Source of the DNA: SABI01 sp963676605
GTDB taxonomy: Bacteria > Spirochaetota > Spirochaetia > Sphaerochaetales > Sphaerochaetaceae
Reading direction: 5' to 3'
Assembly: GCA_963676605.2 (NCBI GenBank)
Contig: CAXXSP010000047.1
Span: 62,001-126,000, forward strand
Length of the DNA: 64,000 nt
Both the position numbers and the translations under genes were made by a program. The notes under the pieces are model-generated. The model saw only the letters and a list, made by a program, of their open reading frames with translations. It made no database searches and was not told where the DNA came from. Below are positions 57,335 through 64,000 of the stretch, one piece after another (position 1 is the stretch's first letter; each line of letters begins with the position of its first letter).

Positions 57335-58888
57335 ATGAAAGAGAAAACACTTACAGTCAAGCGTGCATTGCTTTCGGTCTTCGATAAGACCGATATCGTC
57401 CCGTTCGCTTCCTTCCTTGCATCCAAGGGAGTCGTTCTGATCTCTACCGGAGGTACCTACAAGGCCCTTCAGGAGAACGGAATCGCAGTCCAGGAAGTGA
57501 GCGAACTGACCCGGTTCCCGGAGATGATGAACGGAAGAGTGAAGACTCTCCACCCCCTCGTTCACGGCGGAATCCTCGGAAGAAGAGGTGTCGATGATGA
57601 GGCGGCTTCAGCTCAGGGTATCGAATGGATAGACCTCGTGGTCTGCAACCTCTACCCCTTCGAGGCAACGATCAGCCAGGAAGGTGTATCACTCGAAGAT
57701 GCAATCGAGAAGATCGATATCGGCGGTCCTTCGATGATCCGTTCAGCTGCCAAAAACTTCTTTGATGTGACAGTCATCACCCGCCCTTCAGACTATCAGG
57801 TGATCATGGATGAGATCGAAAACGAGGGCGGCGTCAGCTATGAATTGAGAAAGCGTCTCTCCGCTGCGGCTTTTAGCCACACAGCGAGGTACGACTCGGT
57901 TATTCAGAGCTATCTTGATGACCAGCAGTTCCCGTCAGAACTCACCTACGGCTTCGTGAAGGAGGAGAATCCCCTCCGCTACGGAGAGAATCCTCATCAG
58001 GCGGCGGCAGTCTACCGTGCAACGAAGGCTCCTGCAAAGAAAGAAGAGGTTAGCCTCCTTGATGCTGCGCAGCTTCAGGGAAAGAAGCTCTCGTTCAATA
58101 ATCTCGGCGACACCTGGGGAGCACTCGAGACTCTCCGGGAGTTCAGCTCCACGACCTGCGTCGTGGTCAAGCACGCATCCCCCTGTGGAGTAGCGACAGA
58201 CCCCGACCTCTACACTGCCGTGAAGAAGGCGTACGAAGCAGACTCGCTCAGCGCCTTCGGCTCGATCATAGCCTGTAACAGAGAGATAGATGAGAAAGTG
58301 GCTCTCTTCATCAAACCGCTGTTTGTCGAAGTGCTTGTTGCTCCCTCCTTCACCTCTGAAGCTCTTGAGATTCTCAAGGCGAAGAAGAACCTCAGAGTTC
58401 TTGCTCTCCCCTCTCTTGCCCAGCACACACCCGTCCTTTCTGCACGTTTCATCGGAGACGACCTCCTCGTACAGGAGAAAGATACACTCATTCTCCAGAA
58501 GGAGAACCTGAAGTGCGTGACAAAGGCAGTGCCTGATGACGAGACGATCGAGGAACTTCTGTTTGCATGGAATGTCGTGAAACACGTGAAATCGAATGCG
58601 ATCATCACGACCAGTGACTTCGTCACCTGCGGAATCGGCGGTGGACAGGTATCACGCGTGGACGCAACGAAGATAGCTCTGAGAAAGAGTCCGGCGGATG
58701 CTCCGCTTGTGCTCGCCAGTGATGCATTCTTCCCCTTCAAGGACTCGATCGAGGCGCTTGAAGGGTACAACGTACGGGCTATTATTCAGCCGGGTGGATC
58801 AATACGGGATCAGGAAGTGATCGACGCCTGTGATGAAGCAGGGATCGCCATGGTATTCACCGGGGCGAGAAGCTTCCTCCACGCCTAG
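57335..58888 (+). CDS. purH: Bifunctional AICAR formyltransferase / IMP cyclohydrolase
   Basis: 517 residues, standard length. N-terminal IMP cyclohydrolase (RALLSVFDKTDIVPFA, LISTGGTYKAL, GRVKTLHPLVHGGILGRR) and C-terminal AICAR transformylase (NPLRYGENPHQAA, VVVKHASPCGVA with catalytic Lys-His, and GIGGGQVSRVDA). Uses 10-formyl-THF, which fhs upstream makes. No Shine-Dalgarno sequence precedes the ATG; TATGCT (57319-57324) or TACATA (57323-57328) lies close in front, so a very short leader is possible. Overlaps the convergent E1 beta stop by 4 bp. Confidence 0.96.
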   Translation: MKEKTLTVKRALLSVFDKTDIVPFASFLASKGVVLISTGGTYKALQENGIAVQEVSELTRFPEMMNGRVKTLHPLVHGGILGRRGVDDEAASAQGIEWIDLVVCNLYPFEATISQEGVSLEDAIEKIDIGGPSMIRSAAKNFFDVTVITRPSDYQVIMDEIENEGGVSYELRKRLSAAAFSHTARYDSVIQSYLDDQQFPSELTYGFVKEENPLRYGENPHQAAAVYRATKAPAKKEEVSLLDAAQLQGKKLSFNNLGDTWGALETLREFSSTTCVVVKHASPCGVATDPDLYTAVKKAYEADSLSAFGSIIACNREIDEKVALFIKPLFVEVLVAPSFTSEALEILKAKKNLRVLALPSLAQHTPVLSARFIGDDLLVQEKDTLILQKENLKCVTKAVPDDETIEELLFAWNVVKHVKSNAIITTSDFVTCGIGGGQVSRVDATKIALRKSPADAPLVLASDAFFPFKDSIEALEGYNVRAIIQPGGSIRDQEVIDACDEAGIAMVFTGARSFLHA

Positions 58889-59862
58889 GCGAACAGAGAA
58901 AGAACCGCTTCAGTTATCTCATTCACCTGAGGTGATATCTGCATTTCAAGATTCTTATTGAAGGGGGTCGGGATTTCCCGGCCTCCTATTCTTTTGACCG
59001 GGCATTTCAGAGCTCGGAAGGCCTCTTCATCCTCTGTGATGGTTGCAGCTATTTCTCCGCCGAAACCTCCGAAGGAGGGTCCTTCGTGGAGGATGACAGC
59101 CCTGCCTGTCTTACACACCGAGGCGAGGATCGCTTCGGTATCAAGAGGTCTCAGGGTACGTAGGTCGAGCACTTCCGTGCTAATTTCATCCTCGTCAAGA
59201 ATGGAGGCTGCATGAATCGCCTGCATGACCATCTTCCCGTAGGTGATGATCGTGACGTCACTCCCTTCCTTTTTCACATCGGCCTTCCCGATCTCAACGG
59301 TGTACTCATCTTCAGGAACGAATGAACTGTATCCATAATTCTTATGCTCAAGGAACACGACAGGATCGTCACTGCGGATGGCGCTCTTCAGGAGCCCTTT
59401 TGCATCAGAGGGAAAACTCGGATAGACGACTGTGAGCCCCGGCACGTTCGTGAACATCGTCTCAAGAGACTGGGTGTGCTGCGCAGCAGCTCCCGTACCG
59501 TTTCCCATCGGGGTCCGGTAGACCATCGGGACAGACTGCAGTCCTCCCGACATGAACCGGGTCTTCGCGGCATGGTTGATGATCGGGTCACTGGCAAGAG
59601 TCGAGAAATCACCATACATCACCTCCACAACCGGCCTCATGCCCATCAGGGCAGCGCCAACGGCAACACCGACGATTCCTTCCTCTGAGACCGGTGTCTC
59701 TATCACCTGGTGTGGACCGAAGCGTTCGATCAGACCGGCGGAGACGGAAAAACATCCGCCGTAACAGCCCACGTCCTCACCGAGAAGGACGACCTGTTCA
59801 TCTCTCGCCATCTCTTCTGCGAGGGCCTCCCTGATAGCTTCACGATAACTGATCTGTCTCAT
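58885..59862 (-). CDS. 2-oxoacid dehydrogenase E1 component, beta subunit
   Basis: 325 residues. Transketolase-like pyrimidine-binding domain with LLGEDVGCYGGCF and the invariant Glu region ETPVSEEGIVGVAVGAAL, then a C-terminal domain with DVTIITYGKMVMQAI and EVLDLRTLRPLDTEAI. With the alpha subunit it decarboxylates a 2-oxo acid (pyruvate, acetoin or branched-chain) and acylates lipoyl-E2. Start overlaps the alpha stop by ATGA. E2 and E3 genes are not in the window. Confidence 0.93.
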   Translation of the reverse strand: MRQISYREAIREALAEEMARDEQVVLLGEDVGCYGGCFSVSAGLIERFGPHQVIETPVSEEGIVGVAVGAALMGMRPVVEVMYGDFSTLASDPIINHAAKTRFMSGGLQSVPMVYRTPMGNGTGAAAQHTQSLETMFTNVPGLTVVYPSFPSDAKGLLKSAIRSDDPVVFLEHKNYGYSSFVPEDEYTVEIGKADVKKEGSDVTIITYGKMVMQAIHAASILDEDEISTEVLDLRTLRPLDTEAILASVCKTGRAVILHEGPSFGGFGGEIAATITEDEEAFRALKCPVKRIGGREIPTPFNKNLEMQISPQVNEITEAVLSLFA

Positions 59863-60842
59863 ATCACACCCCCCGCCGCATAGACGTACTGCTGAGCCTC
59901 TTCCATGGAAAGTTCCTGATGATCTTCCATATAGAACTCCGCGATGCGCGAGATCTGCTCTCTCTCCTGTGCGAAGATGGCGGCAAACTCCTCTCCGGTC
60001 AGCTCACTTCGCTCAATAAGCCGTGCAGCAAAGTTCTCGACAGGATCCTTCTTCTGCCATTCAGCCTCTTCCTCCCTGGTGCGGTACACTCTCTTATCAG
60101 ACTTCGAGTGACCGCTGAAGCGGTAGGTCTTCACTTCAAGAAGGTACGGGCGCTGTTTCTCCTTCATCCACTGGCGGACCTGGCGTACCTTTTTATACAC
60201 CTCTTCGATATCATTGCCGTCGATACTGGCGGAGTCTATCGAGTAGGCCGCTCCTCGGGAGGCTATGGAATCGACAGAGACCATCTGATCTGCCGGAGAA
60301 CTCATCCCGTATCCGTTATGCTCACACAGGAACAGGACAGGGAGATTCCAGATCGATGCCATATTCATCGACTCGTGAATGATTCCCCTGTTGCTCGCAC
60401 CGTCTCCGAAGAAGGCGACCACAATCTCATCCTTTTCTGTTCTTTTCACCTGGAGAGCCATCCCCGTGGCGATGGCGACAGAAGAACCGACGACAGCGGA
60501 GGAACCTGCATTGTGATGCTCGAGGTCGATAAGGTGCATTGAACCTCCGAGGCCCTGACTCAGACCCCGGCGGTCCCCGAAGAACTCTGCCATCATCGCA
60601 TCCAGATCGGCCCCTCGGCCGATCGTGTGCCCGTGACAGCGGTGTGTGGTCATTATCCAGTCCTGATCTTCCAGAGCAAGAGCGACCCCTGCATGAACAG
60701 CCTCCTGGCCGATAGCCAGATGCGTCGTACCATGCATCGTATGATTCGTGAAGAGCTCTTCTATCTTCTGTTCAAATACTCTCGACCGGATCATAAGGGT
60801 GAGAGCCTGTTTTCCCTGCAATGTTTCACTTCCCCTGGCCAT
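59859..60842 (-). CDS. 2-oxoacid dehydrogenase E1 component, alpha subunit
   Basis: 327 residues. ThDP-binding motif VAFFGDGASNRGIIHESMN ending in CEHNGYGMSS; earlier MHGTTHLAIGQEAVHAGV and TTHRCHGHTIGRGADL, later the phosphorylation-loop equivalent TYRFSGHSKSD. These fit pyruvate or acetoin dehydrogenase E1 alpha. Start at the ATG after AGGAG; the flavin reductase-like gene ends 9 bp upstream, so all three are one operon. Confidence 0.92.
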   Translation of the reverse strand: MARGSETLQGKQALTLMIRSRVFEQKIEELFTNHTMHGTTHLAIGQEAVHAGVALALEDQDWIMTTHRCHGHTIGRGADLDAMMAEFFGDRRGLSQGLGGSMHLIDLEHHNAGSSAVVGSSVAIATGMALQVKRTEKDEIVVAFFGDGASNRGIIHESMNMASIWNLPVLFLCEHNGYGMSSPADQMVSVDSIASRGAAYSIDSASIDGNDIEEVYKKVRQVRQWMKEKQRPYLLEVKTYRFSGHSKSDKRVYRTREEEAEWQKKDPVENFAARLIERSELTGEEFAAIFAQEREQISRIAEFYMEDHQELSMEEAQQYVYAAGGVI

Positions 60843-60851
60843 ACACATCTC

Positions 60852-61370
60852 CTAAGCTGGGACGAAAAGGTTTCTGATATACCCCGTATACATCGTGTGG
60901 TAATCCTTTGCCGTATAGAATGAACTGTCGACAGCCGGATCTTTGAACTGGTCAGGAGTGAGCGGAGTACGGGATGCCGTGTCCATGCAGAATACGTGTG
61001 AGGCACCTTCGAAGGTGACGACAGGATGGTTCGTTGCGGCATTGAGAGTAACAGGTTTGAGCCCTGTCTCTGCCACCTTGTCATGGTCTCTTCCCGAGAA
61101 CTTTCCGCAGAAACTCAGAGCATCGCGGTAGGTTGAGGGAAAGAAGGAACAGGTATACGAGGCTCCATCCTCCATAAAAGAGTAGGTATGACGTGTATCG
61201 CGTACAACAACATTGAATACAGGTTTTCTCCACATCACTCCGATACTGCCCCAGGCAGCGGTCATCGTATTGAACGCATCAGGAGTACCTGCCGTGATGA
61301 GAAACCACCCGTCAGCCATTGATGTGAATATATTTTCCCTGAAAGATTCAACAGGAACTTCTTTGAACAT
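60852..61370 (-). CDS. Flavin reductase-like (FMN-binding split-barrel) protein
   Basis: 172 residues from the ATG at 61370, which has GGAGGAAGG directly upstream; an earlier ATG lies inside that ribosome site. The fold is seen in WFLITAGTPDAFNTMTAAWGSIGVMWRKPVFNVVVR, with NTMTAAWG the FMN-phosphate loop, and in SFMEDGASYTCSFFP. Such proteins reduce flavin with NAD(P)H or act as flavoredoxins. Why it precedes the E1 genes is not clear; electron disposal in fermentation is a guess. Confidence 0.85.
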   Translation of the reverse strand: MFKEVPVESFRENIFTSMADGWFLITAGTPDAFNTMTAAWGSIGVMWRKPVFNVVVRDTRHTYSFMEDGASYTCSFFPSTYRDALSFCGKFSGRDHDKVAETGLKPVTLNAATNHPVVTFEGASHVFCMDTASRTPLTPDQFKDPAVDSSFYTAKDYHTMYTGYIRNLFVPA

Positions 61371-61763
61371 ACCTTCCTCCACAGAATACCGAATTTCTGC
61401 AGAAACTTTACCTCTTTTTGAAAAAGAAGCATGGAAGGAAGTTCCCGCTAACCGTGACTCACAGTATACCCCCGCCGGTCATGACTGGTCAACGCTTAAA
61501 GGGGTGGAGTATGAGATGAAAGTGTGCATTTCTGGTAGTATTCTCCACTTCCCGAGATCACATGACCTTATCCGCCTAAAATGAAGGAAAACCGCTATCA
61601 GATTCCTGTGAAACAGGACAAAAGAAGGCAAGATAAAGAGGCAATATATAAACTATTCAGATGCAATAATTTGTACTCCTCCAGGCTCCTTTTCCCTTGA
61701 CAGGAGAGCGCCTTTTCTGCTATCAGATAGGAATCCCGATACGACCTTTTTAAAGGAGCTGCT
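61371..61763. other. Divergent intergenic region with the hpt promoter
   Basis: 393 bp between divergent genes, no gene seen. Plus-strand promoter TTGACA (61697-61702), 18-bp spacer, TATCAG (61721-61726), then AAAGGAG before the hpt ATG. The remaining 300 bp show no clear hairpin or repeat. Confidence 0.55.
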
Positions 61764-62327
61764 ATGTCATCGATTGCAATTCCGGCTCTCACCAGTGACC
61801 TGGTGCGAATTCTTATCGACGCTGACACGATCGCACGGCGCGTGAATGACCTTGCCAGACAGATTAACCATGATTATAAGGATATCGATGATAAACTTAT
61901 CCTCGTAGGCGTACTCAAAGGATCCTTCATCTTCCTTGCAGACCTGTGCAGAAAACTCGAGATTCCTCACGAAGTGGATTTCATCTCCCTCTCCAGCTAC
62001 GGAGCCTCCGATCAGTCCACCGGTAACGTGAGAATGATCATGGACACCAGGGAAAACCTCGAAGGAAAGCACGTCCTCATCGTGGAAGATATTCTCGACA
62101 GCGGCTACACGCTCGACTATCTCTGTAGAAACTTCATCAGCAGAAATGTCGCCTCCCTGAAGACCATCGTACTCCTCGACAAGCCTGACAGAAGAAAGGT
62201 GGATGTCGAAATCGATTACCTCGGTTTTGAGATCCCTGATGTATGGGTTGTGGGATATGGACTTGACTATGCAGAAAAACACCGGACTCTCCCGTATATC
62301 GCAGAGATGCACCCGGTAATAGAATAA
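61764..62327 (+). CDS. hpt: Hypoxanthine phosphoribosyltransferase
   Basis: 187 residues. Salvages hypoxanthine/guanine with PRPP. PRPP-binding signature HVLIVEDILDSGYTLDYL; early LVGVLKGSFIFLADL and the C-terminal LLDKPDRRKVDVEIDYLGFEIPDVWVVGYGLDYA are diagnostic of Hpt. Start at ATG after AAAGGAG. First of three purine genes in a row ending in purA. Confidence 0.95.
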   Translation: MSSIAIPALTSDLVRILIDADTIARRVNDLARQINHDYKDIDDKLILVGVLKGSFIFLADLCRKLEIPHEVDFISLSSYGASDQSTGNVRMIMDTRENLEGKHVLIVEDILDSGYTLDYLCRNFISRNVASLKTIVLLDKPDRRKVDVEIDYLGFEIPDVWVVGYGLDYAEKHRTLPYIAEMHPVIE

Positions 62328-62341
62328 AGAGAGCAGAATAG

Positions 62342-62890
62342 ATGGATAACAAGTTTTACGTAGGATACGGAACGATTCACAAGACGGTGAAATCGCTTGC
62401 CGCACGTCTGACCGAGTCAGGCTTCGACCCCGATGTCATTGTCGCAATCGGATCGGGCGGGTTCATCCCGGCCCGTATCATGAAGACCTTCATCAATCGT
62501 CCGATCCTTGCGGTAGGTATCTCCTATTACAATATCGACCAGACCCACGCCGACTATCCTCAGAAGATCCAGTGGATCGATGAGACCGAACGGCAGCTGG
62601 AAGGAAAGAAAGTCCTGCTCATTGACGAGGTAGACGATACACGAGCAACTCTCGGCTACTGTGTGAGAGAGCTCCTCTCTCATGATCCTGAAGAGATCGC
62701 TGTCCTCGTCCTCCATAACAAGCTGAAAGAGAAGGCGGCTGATTTCCCGCCGGAGATCACCCGTTATTTCGCCGGTCTCGATATCGAAGACCTCTGGATC
62801 AAGTATCCCTGGGACGCTGATGATATCGATGAACACGATGAATTAGAGAAGAGAATGCTCGCAGAGCAGAATAAGGAGCAGAACGCATGA
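62342..62890 (+). CDS. Second phosphoribosyltransferase (purine, probably xanthine/hypoxanthine type)
   Basis: 182 residues. PRPP motif KKVLLIDEVDDTRATLGYC, and VIVAIGSGGFIPARIM as the first loop; C-terminal IKYPWDADDIDEHDEL matches the WxxYPW-D end of the eukaryote-like hypoxanthine/xanthine PRTases (Xpt1-like). Substrate is inferred from this similarity and from its place between hpt and purA. Overlaps purA by ATGA. Confidence 0.88.
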   Translation: MDNKFYVGYGTIHKTVKSLAARLTESGFDPDVIVAIGSGGFIPARIMKTFINRPILAVGISYYNIDQTHADYPQKIQWIDETERQLEGKKVLLIDEVDDTRATLGYCVRELLSHDPEEIAVLVLHNKLKEKAADFPPEITRYFAGLDIEDLWIKYPWDADDIDEHDELEKRMLAEQNKEQNA

Positions 62891-64000
62891 GTGTAACTGC
62901 AATTGTAGGCGCCCAGTGGGGCGATGAAGGTAAAGGGCGTGTCGTAGACTATCTTGCCCAGAAGGCAGATATGGTCATCCGCTTCCAGGGGGGAGACAAT
63001 GCAGGACATACGGTCATCAACGATGCCGGAAAGTTTGCTCTCCATATTGTACCCTCCGGTATTTTCAATCCCGAGACGGTCTGTATCGTAGGTGCGGGAA
63101 CCGTTGTCAATTTCGATACGATGAGTGAGGAACTCGATGCCGTGCAGGCAAAGGGTGTCACCACAGACAATATCTTCATCGACCGCAGAGCCCATCTCAT
63201 TCTCCCCTACCACCGTCTTCTCGACGGCGCTGAGGAAGAGAGCAAGAAGGGCGGCCTTGCAGCCGGAACAACCAAGCGCGGTGTAGGCCCTGCCTACGCA
63301 GATAAAATAAACCGTGTCGGTATCCGTGCATGTGATATCCTCGATGAGACGAGACTGAAAAGACTCCTCGAAGCGATGATCGACAAGAAGAACCGCGACC
63401 TCTCCCATTACGGACTTCCCGAAAGCAGCGTAGATGAGCTGATGGCTCTCTGTGCTTCCTGGAAAGAACGTTACGGTGCGAAGATCATCGACACCGTTCC
63501 TCTTATCAAAGAAGCTATTCAGAACAACAAGAATATCGTCCTTGAAGGACAGCTTGGAATCATGAGAGACCTTGACTGGGGTATCTATCCCTATTCCACA
63601 AGCAGCAACCCCACCGCCGGTGGGGCTACCAGCGGAGCAGGAATCTCTCCCAGACGCATCGACGAGGTTGTCGGTGTCGTGAAGGTCTACTCAACCAGTG
63701 TCGGCGGCGGACCCTTCCCCACCGAACTGCTTGACGAGACCGGTGAGAAACTGAGAACAGCAGGCGGAGAGTTCGGAGCAACAACCGGACGTCCGAGACG
63801 GTGCGGCTGGTTCGATGCCGTTGCCGCTTCGTTCAGCTGCTGGATCAACGGATTCACCCACCTCGCTCTCACCAAGCTCGACATCCTCGACAGTTTCGAG
63901 GAGATCAAGGTCTGTACCGGGTACATGATCGACGGCGAACTGGTCACCGACCTCCCCGATACGATCGGACAGGAGAGGGCAGTCCCCGTCTATGAGACCT
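62887..64000 (+). CDS. purA: Adenylosuccinate synthase, 3' end cut by window
   Basis: 371 codons present, frame open to the window end; the family is about 425 long. Couples GTP hydrolysis to joining IMP and aspartate on the way to AMP. Seen: the P-loop-like VGAQWGDEGKGRVVDYLA, QGGDNAGHTV, TKRGVGPAYADK, LEGQLGIMRDLDWG, and GATTGRPRRCGWFDAV. In the third of these blocks the usual GTTxRGIGP is GTTKRGVGP. ATG overlaps the preceding stop. With PurH and the two PRTases, this makes IMP supply and use a theme of the window's last 7 kb. Confidence 0.96.
   Translation, partial: MSVTAIVGAQWGDEGKGRVVDYLAQKADMVIRFQGGDNAGHTVINDAGKFALHIVPSGIFNPETVCIVGAGTVVNFDTMSEELDAVQAKGVTTDNIFIDRRAHLILPYHRLLDGAEEESKKGGLAAGTTKRGVGPAYADKINRVGIRACDILDETRLKRLLEAMIDKKNRDLSHYGLPESSVDELMALCASWKERYGAKIIDTVPLIKEAIQNNKNIVLEGQLGIMRDLDWGIYPYSTSSNPTAGGATSGAGISPRRIDEVVGVVKVYSTSVGGGPFPTELLDETGEKLRTAGGEFGATTGRPRRCGWFDAVAASFSCWINGFTHLALTKLDILDSFEEIKVCTGYMIDGELVTDLPDTIGQERAVPVYET

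Noticed and set aside
57319..57337. Leaderless start for purH
   Set aside because: There is no Shine-Dalgarno sequence, and TATGCT or TACATA is close to the ATG, but no acceptable -35 box fits; kept only as a remark.
61213..61584. Plus-strand frame overlapping the start of the flavin reductase gene
   Set aside because: Half of it is the complement of a confident gene and the remainder has no motif.
1..64000. tRNA, rRNA, CRISPR arrays, riboswitches, transposases and prophage genes
   Set aside because: I looked for cloverleaf/TPsiC patterns, regular direct repeats with spacers, known aptamer cores and transposase motifs on both strands and found none I could support by eye.

Overview
The window is bacterial and most likely from a spirochaete, perhaps a Sphaerochaeta-like fermenter. 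This is inferred from four things read in the proteins. The phenylalanyl-tRNA synthetase subunits are of the archaeal/eukaryotic type. EF-G resembles the spirochaete/planctomycete/mitochondrial EFG1 class. A CarD gene sits directly before ispD and ispF. The exported binding proteins end their signal peptides in FAGG or FAEGQGE. I saw no rRNA, tRNA, CRISPR array, phage or intact insertion sequence. Base composition looks moderate and even.

Layout. 1-5.9 kb: lipoate ligase, a peptide-binding protein, MalQ, then carD-ispD-ispF. 6-16.3 kb: a sugar/organic-acid region with two GntR/FCD regulators, a sugar isomerase, a transketolase, an HpcH-type aldolase, a tripartite tricarboxylate transporter (tctCBA) and a 2-hydroxyacid dehydrogenase. 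Three promoters here share one operator, TGTATAC-N4-TGTATC (or TGTACA). 16.4-25.8 kb: housekeeping genes (a DnaB-like small ATPase, EF-G, HIT, a zinc-ribbon protein, peroxiredoxin, PheT-PheS) plus an AlbA_2/ATPase/winged-helix regulator with its own operator array. 26.2-26.8 kb: an antitoxin/VapC pair.

27.2-42.7 kb is a large peptide-catabolism operon: PLP C-S lyase-like enzyme, peptide-binding protein, two M20 and two M24 peptidases, a complete dipeptide ABC transporter, RidA, a DauR/YheO-like regulator and an aminotransferase, with a third M24 peptidase convergent at the end. Its first three genes are broken by eight frameshifts. Every one is a one-base gain next to an identical base, and all fall within 2.9 kb. 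Removing them restores exact whole-codon reading frames of 400, 568 and 424 residues, so an uncorrected patch of sequence is the simplest explanation.

42.8-45.7 kb is an accessory island: two unrecognised small genes, a terminator-ended intergenic stretch, and a RloA/RloB (AbiL-like) ATPase/TOPRIM pair. 45.8-54.2 kb carries a DUF2889 protein, an NSS-family transporter, a DRE-TIM acyltransferase, a 952-residue fusion of a formyltransferase domain to an ADP-forming acyl-CoA synthetase, a MerR-XRE-cupin regulator and an aminotransferase. 54.4-58.9 kb holds formate-THF ligase, a formate channel and PurH. 58.9-61.4 kb holds a flavin reductase-like gene with E1 alpha and beta of a 2-oxoacid dehydrogenase. 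The window ends in hpt, a second phosphoribosyltransferase and purA.

The candidates I find most worth follow-up are the formyltransferase/acyl-CoA synthetase fusion beside the formyl-THF genes, the small-gene pair beside RloAB, the shared GntR operator, and several genes whose promoter -10 box lies only 5-9 nt before the start codon (leaderless mRNAs).
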